From the NCBI GenBank assembly GCA_002420105.1, contig DIHJ01000067.1, forward strand, positions 8,315-40,688: a stretch of 32,374 nt of DNA. The letters are read 5' to 3'. Below, piece by piece: positions 22,808-30,963 of the stretch. The notes below the pieces were generated by a model, which ran no database searches, had not been told where the DNA came from, and worked only from the letters and a program-made list of their open reading frames with translations. Position 1 is the first letter of the stretch; each line of letters opens with the position of its first letter. The translations under genes were made by a program, and so were the position numbers. The DNA comes from Nitrospira sp. UBA5699 (GTDB lineage: Bacteria; Nitrospirota; Nitrospiria; Nitrospirales; Nitrospiraceae).

Positions 22808-24238
22808 ATGATGCGCGGAGGGCTTGAGGATACGATCTGCGCGATTGCCACTCCGGCCGGGGAAGGGGGCATCGGGATCGTGCGGCTCAGCGGCTCACGC
22901 GCTCTGCAAGTCGCAAGCGGACTGGTCAAATTGCGATCGGGACGGCCGCTGCACTCGCTCCAGACCCACGTGCTGCATCTCGGCGACGTGGTGCTCTCCC
23001 CTTCCTTGCATTGTCCGGAACTGACCGGTGCTCGCGGCAGTCTCCCGGCGTCCGATCTGCTTGACGAGGCTCTGATCGTCTATATGAAAGCTCCCCGCTC
23101 CTTCACCGGGGAGGATGTCGTGGAGATCCAATCGCACGGCGGCGGATTGGTGCTGTCGCTCGTGTGCCGGGCCTGTGTCGCAGCCGGGGCGAGATTGGCG
23201 GAGCCGGGAGAGTTTACGAAGCGGGCGTTTCTGAACGGAAGGCTCGACCTGTCACAGGCCGAGGCGGTGCTCGATACGATTCGCGCCAAGTCGGCCGTGA
23301 GTCTGACCGTCGCGCAGCGGCAGCTCCGCGGGGATCTGGCCAGGGAGATTGAAACGGCGCGGGCCGCTTTGCTGGGCCTTCTGGCGCATCTCGAAGCGGG
23401 AATTGATTTCGTCGAGGAGGATATCGCCTTTCTCCGGACGCAGGAGCTGGCGCGTACGATGGGAGAGGTCGCCCTTCTGGTGCAGAGGCTTCGGGCGACT
23501 GCGCGGGAGGGCCGACTCCTGCGGGAAGGGGCGCGGGTGGTGATCGTGGGCCGCCCGAATGTCGGGAAGTCGAGCCTGCTGAATCGCCTGCTGAGGGAAG
23601 ATCGGGCGATTGTCACTCCGGTCCCAGGGACGACGAGAGATGTCATCGAGGAGTCGGTCGATCTCGAAGGCGTAAGGGCGCACCTGCTCGATACGGCCGG
23701 GATCAGGCACACGGAGGACGCGGTCGAAATGGAAGGGATCAGGCGTTCGAGGTCGGCGCGAGGGAACGCCGACCTCCAGGTGGTCGTGGTCGACGGGAGC
23801 GTTCCGTTGTCCGAGGATGACCGGGAGCTGATCGAGCACGCCATGAACGGGAAGCATGTCATCGTCATGAATAAGGCGGATTTACCGCAGGCGGTATCGG
23901 TGACTGCGCTCCCTTCCGGCGCTGTCGGCGTGGCGATTTCCGCGAAAACCGGCGCCGGCATCGCAGAGCTGCGGGCCGCGATTCGAGCGCAGCTGATCGG
24001 TGCGGGGGCGGAGACGTCGGACGGGGTTATGATCATGAACGTCCGGCATCAGACGGCGTTGGATCGCGCCGCGGAGGCATTGGGCCAGGCGGCGGGGTCG
24101 GTCGCGGCCGGGATGGCTGCCGAGTTGGTCGCGGTCGATATCCGGGCGGCGGCCGATGCGCTCGGCGAGATCACCGGGGCCATCACGACGGACGAAATTC
24201 TCGAACGAATCTTTTCAGAGTTTTGTATCGGGAAGTAA
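22808..24238 (+). CDS. mnmE: tRNA uridine-5-carboxymethylaminomethyl modification GTPase MnmE
   Basis: A 476-residue GTPase that, with MnmG, adds a (carboxymethyl)aminomethyl group to U34 of certain tRNAs. The N-terminal folate-binding domain starts DTICAIATPAGEGGIGIVRL. The G domain is embedded in a helical domain: G1 GRPNVGKS at 248-255, G2 PGTTRD at 273-278, G3 DTAG at 295-298 and G4 NKAD at 355-358. The C-terminal catalytic motif FCIGK is complete (472-476). An ATG one codon later is an equal alternative start. It is 16 bases before mnmG, its partner. Confidence 0.96.
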   Translation: MMRGGLEDTICAIATPAGEGGIGIVRLSGSRALQVASGLVKLRSGRPLHSLQTHVLHLGDVVLSPSLHCPELTGARGSLPASDLLDEALIVYMKAPRSFTGEDVVEIQSHGGGLVLSLVCRACVAAGARLAEPGEFTKRAFLNGRLDLSQAEAVLDTIRAKSAVSLTVAQRQLRGDLAREIETARAALLGLLAHLEAGIDFVEEDIAFLRTQELARTMGEVALLVQRLRATAREGRLLREGARVVIVGRPNVGKSSLLNRLLREDRAIVTPVPGTTRDVIEESVDLEGVRAHLLDTAGIRHTEDAVEMEGIRRSRSARGNADLQVVVVDGSVPLSEDDRELIEHAMNGKHVIVMNKADLPQAVSVTALPSGAVGVAISAKTGAGIAELRAAIRAQLIGAGAETSDGVMIMNVRHQTALDRAAEALGQAAGSVAAGMAAELVAVDIRAAADALGEITGAITTDEILERIFSEFCIGK

Positions 24239-24254
24239 CCCGAGGAGTCGGACG

Positions 24255-26156
24255 GTGGCGCACGCGTATGACGTCATTGTGGTGGGCGGGGGGCACGCAG
24301 GGTGTGAAGCGGCGCTGGCTGCCGCCCGGATGGGCGCGAAGACCCTCTTACTGACAATGGATCGCGACCGCGTGGCCCAAATGTCCTGCAACCCGGCGAT
24401 CGGGGGAATTGCGAAGGGCCATCTGGTCAAGGAGATCGATGCGCTGGGCGGCGAAATGGCGCGCAATACGGATCGAGCCGGCATTCAGTTCCGGTTCATC
24501 AACACCAGCAAGGGACCGGCCGTCAGAGCGCTTCGCGCCCAGTGCGACAAAAAGCTGTATCGCGAGGCGATGCGGGACACGCTGGAGCGGGAGCCCGGGC
24601 TGTCGCTCGCCGAGGGGACGGTGGATCGCCTCTTGTTCGCCGGCGGTGGGGTCCGGGGCGTCGTCACGGACGGCGGTCGACAGCTGGATGCGAGGGCCGT
24701 TATTCTCACATCAGGAACATTCCTTAAGGGACTCATCCATATCGGTCTCAATCACTTTGCGGCCGGGCGGGCCGGAGAGGCGTCGGCCGAGCACCTGTCC
24801 GATTGCATGCGGGATCTCGGTTTCGAGGTCGGAAGGCTGAAAACCGGGACGCCGCCCCGTTTAGACCGCGACTCCATTGATTTTTCCGTCATGATTCCCC
24901 AGCCGGGTGACGATCCGCCGCCGCCCTTTTCCTACAGAACCGATCGTATCCTTGTTCCGCAACGCGACTGTCATCTGACCTATACGAATCAGGTGACGCA
25001 CGACATCATCCGCGGCAATCTCGACCGCTCGCCGCTCTATAGCGGGGTCATCGAGTCGGTCGGCCCGCGGTACTGTCCGTCGATCGAGGACAAGGTCGTC
25101 CGGTTCGCGGAGAAACAGCGCCATCAGATTTTCATCGAGCCGGAGGGGCTCGATACCCCGGAGTTTTATCCGAACGGTATCTCGACGAGCCTGCCGGTCG
25201 ATGTGCAGGTCGCGATGCTCAAGACCATCCCCGGTTTGGAGCGGGCGAAGATGCTCAAACCGGGCTACGCGATCGAATACGATTACTTCCCACCCAGACA
25301 GCTGCATCCGACATTGGAAACCAAGCTTCTCGATGGCCTGTATCATGCCGGCCAGATCAACGGGACCTCGGGGTACGAGGAAGCCGCTGCCCAGGGGCTC
25401 ATGGCCGGTATCAATGCAGTGCTCAAGCTACAGGGGAACCCTCCGTTGATTTTGGACCGTTCGCAGGCCTACATCGGCGTGTTGATCGACGACCTTATCA
25501 CGAAGGACGCTCGCGAGCCCTATCGGATGTTTACCTCCAGGGCTGAGTATCGCCTCCTGTTGCGTCACGGCAATGCCGATCTCCGGCTGACGGAGGCGGG
25601 GCGCCGGATCGGACTGGTTTCCGATGAGTTTTATGAAAAATTCAGCAGGAAGCGGGAACATATCGAACGCGAAATCTGCCGGCTCGAAGAACTCAGACCG
25701 AGGCTCACGGATGAGGTTCGGCAGCGGCTGGCTGAGGCGAACATCGAAGAAGTTTCAGGGCCCTGTACGGTTGCGCAGCTGCTACGGCGACAGGAAGTCA
25801 CCTATGAGAAATTGCTCGATTGTCTTAACCTGGAAAGATCTCAAGATATTGAAATATCTGAAGAAATTGAAATACAGGTGAAATATTCAGGGTATATAAA
25901 GCGACAGCTTCAGCAGATCAGTCGATTCAAGAAGCTCGAAACAAGAGTTATTTCTCCGAATTTTCCCTATGACCGTATTGTCGGATTCTCACAAGAGGTT
26001 CGAGAGAAGTTGAAAAGGGTCCGCCCTGCCTCTATCGGTCAAGCTTCCCGCATATCCGGAGTGACTCCGGCAGCGATATCTCTTCTCCTGGTAGCTCTCG
26101 AAAAATATCGAGACGAAACCAGCGATGATCGAGTGAATCCTCTGTTGGCTGAATAG
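24255..26156 (+). CDS. mnmG: tRNA uridine-5-carboxymethylaminomethyl modification enzyme MnmG (GidA)
   Basis: A 633-residue FAD protein that forms the U34-modifying complex with MnmE. The start is the GTG at 24255, with AGGAG seven bases upstream; the frame is open further upstream but that part lies inside mnmE. The FAD-binding VVGGGHAG is at about 9-16, followed by KTGTPPRLDR (about 195-204) and GPRYCPSIEDK (about 270-280), both MnmG signatures. The C-terminal helical domain that binds MnmE and tRNA ends ISGVTPAAISLLLVALEK. From about 25815 onward the gene becomes clearly more AT-rich than its first 1500 bases; the change continues into rsmG and parA. Confidence 0.96.
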   Translation: MAHAYDVIVVGGGHAGCEAALAAARMGAKTLLLTMDRDRVAQMSCNPAIGGIAKGHLVKEIDALGGEMARNTDRAGIQFRFINTSKGPAVRALRAQCDKKLYREAMRDTLEREPGLSLAEGTVDRLLFAGGGVRGVVTDGGRQLDARAVILTSGTFLKGLIHIGLNHFAAGRAGEASAEHLSDCMRDLGFEVGRLKTGTPPRLDRDSIDFSVMIPQPGDDPPPPFSYRTDRILVPQRDCHLTYTNQVTHDIIRGNLDRSPLYSGVIESVGPRYCPSIEDKVVRFAEKQRHQIFIEPEGLDTPEFYPNGISTSLPVDVQVAMLKTIPGLERAKMLKPGYAIEYDYFPPRQLHPTLETKLLDGLYHAGQINGTSGYEEAAAQGLMAGINAVLKLQGNPPLILDRSQAYIGVLIDDLITKDAREPYRMFTSRAEYRLLLRHGNADLRLTEAGRRIGLVSDEFYEKFSRKREHIEREICRLEELRPRLTDEVRQRLAEANIEEVSGPCTVAQLLRRQEVTYEKLLDCLNLERSQDIEISEEIEIQVKYSGYIKRQLQQISRFKKLETRVISPNFPYDRIVGFSQEVREKLKRVRPASIGQASRISGVTPAAISLLLVALEKYRDETSDDRVNPLLAE

Positions 26157-26211
26157 AGTTTCTTCTTCGCTCGCCCAAAGAAGGCTTGACCTCTCATTTC
26201 ATTTCACGTAA

Positions 26212-26874
26212 TTGTTCCACGTGGAACAGGAAAGTGAATTGTGCGATTTCCTTGTTCGATCTGCCCGTGAATTTGGCTTGAATCTGACCCAAACTGAGGT
26301 CGAGCATTTCATCCTCTACCTTACCCAGCTTCTCCATTGGAACAAAGTCACGAATCTCACTAGTATCACTGATCCGTATGAAATCATAAGCAAGCATTTT
26401 ATCGACTCACTCACAGCCCTGGCCGCAATGGAATTTCCATCCAATGCGGTGCTCCTCGATGTGGGGGCTGGGGCCGGGTTTCCAGGCCTGCCTCTCAAGA
26501 TTGCCAGGATGGATCTGCAATTGGTCGTGATTGAACCATCTCAAAAGAAGTGTTCCTTTGTCGGTTCTGTCGCTGGACTCTTGAAACTGAACGATGTTTC
26601 GCTATTTACCGGAACGCTGCAGCAATATGTCGATCAAGGCGAATACCGGTCCGGAGACATTATCGTGATCAGGGCGCTACGGTTTGACGAGGTTTGTGAC
26701 CAGGCTGCCAGGGCACTCAAGCCGACCGGCAAGGTTGTGCTGTATCGGACTGAAAAGTTGGAAGCCGGCTCAATTTTTCACGGATTCACAGTGGAACGAG
26801 AGCAACGTTTTTCTTTACCGTTAAAGCACGGAGACCGAGTCATTTCCGTGTTAAGCAGGCCGGCGCAGGCATAG
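26212..26874 (+). CDS. rsmG: 16S rRNA (guanine-N7) methyltransferase RsmG
   Basis: A 220-residue SAM-dependent enzyme that methylates G527 (E. coli numbering) of 16S rRNA. LLHWNKVTNLTSI at 40-52 and the SAM-binding DVGAGAGFPGLPL at 83-95 are diagnostic; IRALRFDEV near 154-162 matches the family's (A/S)RA segment. The start is uncertain: TTG 26212, GTG 26221 and TTG 26239 are in frame. The first two lie inside a parS palindrome, so the residues FHVEQ would be encoded by parS itself. Only the TTG at 26239 has a purine-rich AGGAAAG in front. The gene is lower in GC than its neighbours. It sits between mnmG and parA, the usual place. Confidence 0.93.
   Translation: MFHVEQESELCDFLVRSAREFGLNLTQTEVEHFILYLTQLLHWNKVTNLTSITDPYEIISKHFIDSLTALAAMEFPSNAVLLDVGAGAGFPGLPLKIARMDLQLVVIEPSQKKCSFVGSVAGLLKLNDVSLFTGTLQQYVDQGEYRSGDIIVIRALRFDEVCDQAARALKPTGKVVLYRTEKLEAGSIFHGFTVEREQRFSLPLKHGDRVISVLSRPAQA
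26213..26228. promoter_or_regulatory. parS: parS site 1 (ParB-binding centromere)
   Basis: TGTTCCACGTGGAACA, a perfect 16-bp palindrome and an established parS form for chromosomal ParB. It lies over the 5' end of rsmG, so ParB loading and rsmG initiation share the same bases. Confidence 0.95.
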
Positions 26875-26889
26875 GGAACAGACTCATCA

Positions 26890-26905
26890 TGTTCCACGTG
26901 GAACA
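26890..26905. promoter_or_regulatory. parS: parS site 2 (ParB-binding centromere)
   Basis: A second exact copy of TGTTCCACGTGGAACA, here extended by A and T to an 18-bp palindrome (26889-26906). It lies 15 bases after the rsmG stop and 46 bases before the parA ATG. It may therefore affect parAB transcription as well as nucleate the ParB partition complex. Confidence 0.95.
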
Positions 26906-26951
26906 TGGGCATTCCACATTAAGTATCCGTATTCCCAGAATTGGTTGAATA

Positions 26952-27728
26952 ATGGCCAAGATTGTTGCCGTAGCGAATCAAAAAGGGGGAGTTGGGAAAA
27001 CCACCACTTCTGTAAACCTGGCCACCGGGGTTGCTCTGCAGGGGAAGCGGGTTCTGCTTGTTGATATGGATCCACAGGGAAATGCAACAAGCGGGTTGGG
27101 GTTGGATCCTAGAACGCTCCAGACAACGGTATATAACTGTCTGATTAATTATGTAAAATTTGATGACGCGGTTAAGAATACCGAAGTCAGTGGATTGTCA
27201 CTGTTGCCGGCAAATGCTGACTTGGCCGGGGCCGAAATCGAATTGGTGAATGTCGAGGAACGTGAAAAACTGTTACGTCATTTTCTGAAGGACGTCGAGC
27301 CGTTGTTTGACATCATTTTTATCGATTGCCCTCCGGCGCTGGGGATTCTTACGGTGAATGCGCTGGTCGCCGCGCGATCTGTCCTGATCCCGGTCCAATG
27401 CGAGTATTACGCGATGGAGGGCTTGAGTCGATTAATCGGCAGTATCGACCGGATTCAACAGTCCCTGAACCCCGGACTCACGATCGAAGGCATCGTCTTG
27501 ACAATGTACGATGCGAGGAATACGTTGGCGCGCCAGGTTACGGATCAAGTACGGGGACATTTCAAAGAGCTGGTGTATCAATCGACGATTCCACGAAATG
27601 TCACGCTTGCGGAAGCTCCGAGTTATGGCCGTCCGGTATTGCTCTATAACGTGGCGTCGGCCGGGGCACAGGCGTATCTCTCACTAGCGAAGGAGTTCAT
27701 CAGCCATGGAGAAAAAGGCGCTCGGTAG
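26952..27728 (+). CDS. parA: Chromosome partitioning ATPase ParA (Soj)
   Basis: A 258-residue deviant Walker-type ATPase that moves ParB-parS complexes along the nucleoid. The P-loop KGGVGKTT is at 11-18 (signature lysine 11 present), LLVDMDPQGNATSGLG at about 35-50, and FIDCPPALGILTVNAL around 118-133. The protein begins almost directly at the P-loop, without the N-terminal HTH of plasmid ParA type Ia proteins, as expected for chromosomal Soj. There is no obvious Shine-Dalgarno. The end overlaps parB by 23 bases. The 5' half is lower in GC than the 3' half. Confidence 0.96.
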   Translation: MAKIVAVANQKGGVGKTTTSVNLATGVALQGKRVLLVDMDPQGNATSGLGLDPRTLQTTVYNCLINYVKFDDAVKNTEVSGLSLLPANADLAGAEIELVNVEEREKLLRHFLKDVEPLFDIIFIDCPPALGILTVNALVAARSVLIPVQCEYYAMEGLSRLIGSIDRIQQSLNPGLTIEGIVLTMYDARNTLARQVTDQVRGHFKELVYQSTIPRNVTLAEAPSYGRPVLLYNVASAGAQAYLSLAKEFISHGEKGAR

Positions 27729-28554
27729 AGGGCTTGATGCGTTGTTGCCGACGACCAAACCGGCTCCGATGCCGGAATTGCCGGAAGTGCAGCATCTCCG
27801 CATCGATGCGATCGTTCCCAATCGCTATCAGCCTCGACAGACCTTCTCGCCGCAGGAACTGGCGGAACTCGCCGCATCGCTGAAGCAAAGTGGTCTGCTC
27901 CAGCCGGTTCTCGTCCGCCGGAAAGGGGACGGCATGTATGAACTGATCTCGGGGGAGCGCCGCTGGCGTGCCGCCAGAGAAGCCGGAATGGAGACGATCC
28001 AGGCAGTCGTACGAAACTGCAGTGATGAAGAATCGATTCTCCTGGCCCTGGTCGAGAATCTTCAACGGGAAGATTTAAATCCGATGGAAATGGCCCGGGC
28101 CTATCAGCGCATGATGAACGAATTTGGACTCACGCAGGACATTATTGCGCAACGAGTCGGCTGTGAACGTTCGTCGGTCGCGAATGTCGTGCGGCTGCTG
28201 AACCTTCCCCTCGACGTTCAACAGTTGATCGAAACCAACCAACTCTCCACCGGTCATGCAAAAGTGATTTTGGGCATTTCGAGCCCCGGCGAGCAGCAGC
28301 GCGTCGCGCAGTTGGTCGTTTCCAAGAACCTGTCAGTGCGAGAGACGGAACGAATTCTCGAAGCCACCGTAATTACCAGAAAACGCAGCACAAAAGAGCT
28401 GCGGCGATCGCCCCTGTCCGATGTCGAAGAGCGCCTTCAAAAGCGTCTCGGGACGAAGGTTACCATCCTCAACGGGCGACGTGGAGGAAAAGTCGTTATC
28501 CACTACTTTTCTCCTGCTGAGCTCGATGGTATCCTGGAAAATCTTCTTCAGTAG
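27706..28554 (+). CDS. parB: Chromosome partitioning protein ParB (Spo0J)
   Basis: A 282-residue CTP-dependent clamp that loads at parS and spreads on DNA. The N-terminus ALGRGLDALLP is a typical ParA-stimulating peptide. The CTPase motifs are present: NRYQPR at 39-44, GERRWRAA at 83-90 and ENLQREDLNPMEMA at 117-130. The helix-turn-helix is at about 142-165 (LTQDIIAQRVGCERSSVANV). A C-terminal dimerisation domain ends LDGILENLL. It overlaps parA by 23 bases. Two exact parS sites lie 0.8-1.5 kb upstream. The bactofilin pair follows after 160 bases. Confidence 0.96.
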   Translation: MEKKALGRGLDALLPTTKPAPMPELPEVQHLRIDAIVPNRYQPRQTFSPQELAELAASLKQSGLLQPVLVRRKGDGMYELISGERRWRAAREAGMETIQAVVRNCSDEESILLALVENLQREDLNPMEMARAYQRMMNEFGLTQDIIAQRVGCERSSVANVVRLLNLPLDVQQLIETNQLSTGHAKVILGISSPGEQQRVAQLVVSKNLSVRETERILEATVITRKRSTKELRRSPLSDVEERLQKRLGTKVTILNGRRGGKVVIHYFSPAELDGILENLLQ

Positions 28555-28714
28555 TTCCCCTCTACGTATCCTCCGACATCCGCCGGTAGATAACGGCATA
28601 TTTGTTGCTTAATCTCCCGGCCGGTGGCACTGTCTCTTCGTACGGACGAATCGGCTGTGTACCGGCCGCAGATACCACAGTGCATTGCGGTCTTCAACCC
28701 GGGGAGGAGCGCTC

Positions 28715-29200
28715 ATGTGGGGCCAGAACAAACAGGAAATCAAGCAGACGCCGGCGGCCGAAGAAGGAACGGAATCAACGGTCCCCGCCAACGAAGGGAA
28801 CGGAGATATCATCGCGTTCGTCGGGAAGGGTGTGGAGTTTAAGGGGACGATTTCCTATAGCGGCACGGTCAGAATCGACGGTCTCCTCGATGGTGAGATC
28901 CACACGGACGGTGTGTTGTTGATCGGCGAAGAAGCGGTCATTCAAGCCAAGGTCACCGCAGGAACCATCGTCTGCAAGGGAAAAATCACGGGGGATGTCG
29001 TCGCGAAGGAACGAGTGAAGCTTCGGGCGCCGGCCGTGTTCAACGGCAGCATCAAGACGCCCGTGCTTTCGATGGAGGACGGGGTGCTCTTCAACGGCGG
29101 TCTGGAGATGAGCCAGGGCATCAGGGAATTGCCGCAGAGAACGACGTTGCATTCGGTCGGGGCGGCGGCGCCCGCCGGCATCAAGCAGATCAACGCCTAG
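28715..29200 (+). CDS. Bactofilin, first of a tandem pair
   Basis: A 161-residue polymer-forming cytoskeletal protein (bactofilin, DUF583). The ATG at 28715 has GGAGGAG five to six bases upstream; an upstream in-frame ATG at 28685 is unlikely. A flexible N-terminus (1-36, rich in Q, E, A) is followed by the right-handed beta-helix domain at about 38-133, with repeats such as EFKGTISYSGTVRIDG and DGEIHTDGVLLIGEEAVI. A short tail follows. Bactofilins form filaments or patches at the membrane and act in cell shape or polar organisation. Its position straight after parB suggests a link with segregation, as known for Myxococcus BacNOP. Confidence 0.93.
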   Translation: MWGQNKQEIKQTPAAEEGTESTVPANEGNGDIIAFVGKGVEFKGTISYSGTVRIDGLLDGEIHTDGVLLIGEEAVIQAKVTAGTIVCKGKITGDVVAKERVKLRAPAVFNGSIKTPVLSMEDGVLFNGGLEMSQGIRELPQRTTLHSVGAAAPAGIKQINA

Positions 29201-29233
29201 TTATAATTATTAGTTATTTATACGTATTCATTG
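29201..29233. other. AT-rich spacer between the bactofilin genes
   Basis: About 33 bases that are nearly all A and T, in a GC-rich window, directly after the stop codon. It includes TATAAT at 29202-29207 and a TTATTTATACGTATT stretch. It could hold a separate promoter for the second bactofilin, but no good -35 lies 16-18 bases upstream of the TATAAT. Confidence 0.4.
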
Positions 29234-29280
29234 CCGCAACTTCAGACGGCCTCAGAGGGGCCAGCGGGAGGAAATGAATC

Positions 29281-29679
29281 ATGTGGCTACGCAAAGAGCA
29301 GGTCACGCAGAGCGAACCGGACTACGAGAATTTCACATTGCTGGCAAAAGACGTGGAGTTCAAAGGCGTGGTGAATTTCGATGGCACCGTGCGTGTGGAC
29401 GGCCGCGTCGAAGGGGAAATCCACACGACCGGCACCCTGATCGTCGGAGAGCATGCCGTCATTAAGGGGGTTGTGTCCGCCGGTGTGCTGATGAACAGCG
29501 GCAGGATCAACGGGACCATCACCGCTGTCGAAAAGATTCAAATCCTCAAGCCCGGGGTATTGGTCGGAGACATCCGCACTCCGTTAATTGCCATCGAAGA
29601 AGGGTCGCATTTCCACGGCATGTGCGACATGGGCATGCAGCCATGGTCGGAGCCCAAGGCCATCTCGATGGCCTCATAA
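29281..29679 (+). CDS. Bactofilin, second of a tandem pair
   Basis: A 132-residue bactofilin, clearly a paralogue of the one before it: VEFKG, GTVR-(I/V)-DG, GEIHT-(D/T)-G and the (K/R)TP segment align along the whole beta-helix (about 25-115). It has a shorter N-terminus (MWLRKEQ) but starts with the same MW pair as the first copy, and it ends in a Met/His-rich tail (HGMCDMGMQPWSEP). GGGAGG lies nine bases before the ATG. Two different bactofilins often co-assemble, so a mixed polymer is plausible. Confidence 0.92.
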   Translation: MWLRKEQVTQSEPDYENFTLLAKDVEFKGVVNFDGTVRVDGRVEGEIHTTGTLIVGEHAVIKGVVSAGVLMNSGRINGTITAVEKIQILKPGVLVGDIRTPLIAIEEGSHFHGMCDMGMQPWSEPKAISMAS

Positions 29680-29754
29680 TCCCCCGCGATTCCGACTCTT
29701 CGATCCTCAAGCCCCTCTAGCCCTTTCCCGCTCCCGCCGGTACAATAGCCTCCT

Positions 29755-30837
29755 ATGCCTAAGCCTACGGTTCTTCTCGGGATGAGCGGCGGAGTGGATA
29801 GTTCCGTCGCGGCGGCTCTGTTGGTTCGCCAAGGCTACGACGTCCACGGTGTCACACTCCAGGTCTGGGAGCACGAAGACGAAACGGTCGCAGCCTCAAA
29901 AAAATGGCAGGAGCGAGGCTGCTGTAAAATCGGCATAGCGAAGTTCGTCGCCCAAAAACTCCACATCCCCTACGAAGTGATCGATAGCCGGCAGGTGTTC
30001 CGGACCGGGGTCATCGACGACTTCCTGCACGGCTATGCGGGGGGGATCACCCCCAACCCCTGTGTCCGTTGCAATGAGCGGGTAAAACTGCGCGGACTGC
30101 TGGAGATTGCACGGGAGCGCGGCTATGAATATGTGGCAACGGGCCATTATGTGCGGATTCTCGAGCAGCACGGCCACCTCGGACTTCACCGGTCTACGGA
30201 CACCAAAAAGGATCAAAGCTACTTTCTGTACCGCCTGAACCCGGCCTGGCTCTCGCGTCTCCTCTTTCCGGTCGGAGCGATGCACAAGCCCGACGTCTGG
30301 AAGGAGGCAGAATCCCTCGGTCTTCCCGCCGATGAACTGAAGGAAAGCCAGGAAATCTGCTTCGTCAGCCATGGGGACTATCGCACCTTCATCGAGCGGG
30401 AAATGCCCGAGGCCAAAAAGCCGGGCGACTTTCTCGATCACCAGGGGCGACGCCTCGGCGAACACGACGGGATCGCCTTTTATACGCCCGGGCAGCGGCG
30501 AGGCCTCGGCATTGCTGCGGGCCAGCGCCTCTATGTTCAGGCCGTGCAACCGGGGACGAATACCGTCGTTCTGGGCCCGGAAGACGCCCTCCTTCGCGAC
30601 AATTGCGAGATCAAGGATCTGAACTTATTCGATCGGTCGCTCCTGGCCGCCAAGACGAATGTCGATGTGAAAGTGCGGTACGCGACGCCGGCCACCGCCG
30701 CGACCATCGAACCGGTGGACGACGATACCCTGCGCGTTCATTTTCACCGCCCCCAACGGGCGCTGAGTCCGGGACAATCGGCGGTGCTCTACCGCGGGGA
30801 TCAGGTGCTCGGAGGGGGAATCATCCAAGCCGGTTGA
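29755..30837 (+). CDS. mnmA: tRNA-specific 2-thiouridylase MnmA
   Basis: A 360-residue PP-loop enzyme that thiolates C2 of U34 in tRNAs for Lys, Glu and Gln, the same base that MnmE/MnmG modify at C5. The PP-loop SGGVDSS is at 11-17. The catalytic cysteines are Cys103 in NPCVRCNE and Cys202 in SQEICFV, and ATGHYVR (128-134) and KKDQSYFLYRL are typical. Length is normal. The ATG has no Shine-Dalgarno; TACAAT lies eight bases before it, which would give a nearly leaderless message. Confidence 0.96.
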   Translation: MPKPTVLLGMSGGVDSSVAAALLVRQGYDVHGVTLQVWEHEDETVAASKKWQERGCCKIGIAKFVAQKLHIPYEVIDSRQVFRTGVIDDFLHGYAGGITPNPCVRCNERVKLRGLLEIARERGYEYVATGHYVRILEQHGHLGLHRSTDTKKDQSYFLYRLNPAWLSRLLFPVGAMHKPDVWKEAESLGLPADELKESQEICFVSHGDYRTFIEREMPEAKKPGDFLDHQGRRLGEHDGIAFYTPGQRRGLGIAAGQRLYVQAVQPGTNTVVLGPEDALLRDNCEIKDLNLFDRSLLAAKTNVDVKVRYATPATAATIEPVDDDTLRVHFHRPQRALSPGQSAVLYRGDQVLGGGIIQAG

Positions 30838-30860
30838 ATCGACGCACCTTCCTTCCTGTA

Positions 30861-30890
30861 TTGACACTCCGCACCTGCCAATGCTAACTT
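30861..30890 (+). promoter_or_regulatory. Candidate extended -10 promoter of the atpHA operon
   Basis: A perfect TTGACA (30861-30866), an 18-base spacer and TAACTT (30885-30890), with TG one base upstream of the -10 (TGCTAACTT, the extended -10 pattern). The predicted start near 30897 gives a leader of about 65 bases before atpH. The -10 matches consensus at only three positions. Confidence 0.5.
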
Positions 30891-30963
30891 TGCGCGCCCA
30901 TTTTTCGTGCCTACCGCACGGAAGCTTTCCCTTTGCCTAAATGAGAATGAGCGGTACAGGACA

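Noticed and set aside
28496..28504. DnaA-box-like TTATCCACT inside parB
   Set aside because: A single near-match within coding sequence and without companions; expected by chance.
30907..30963. Longer atpH start at 30907
   Set aside because: The conserved N-terminus begins at IKTAVARRYARAL after the GTG at 30964.
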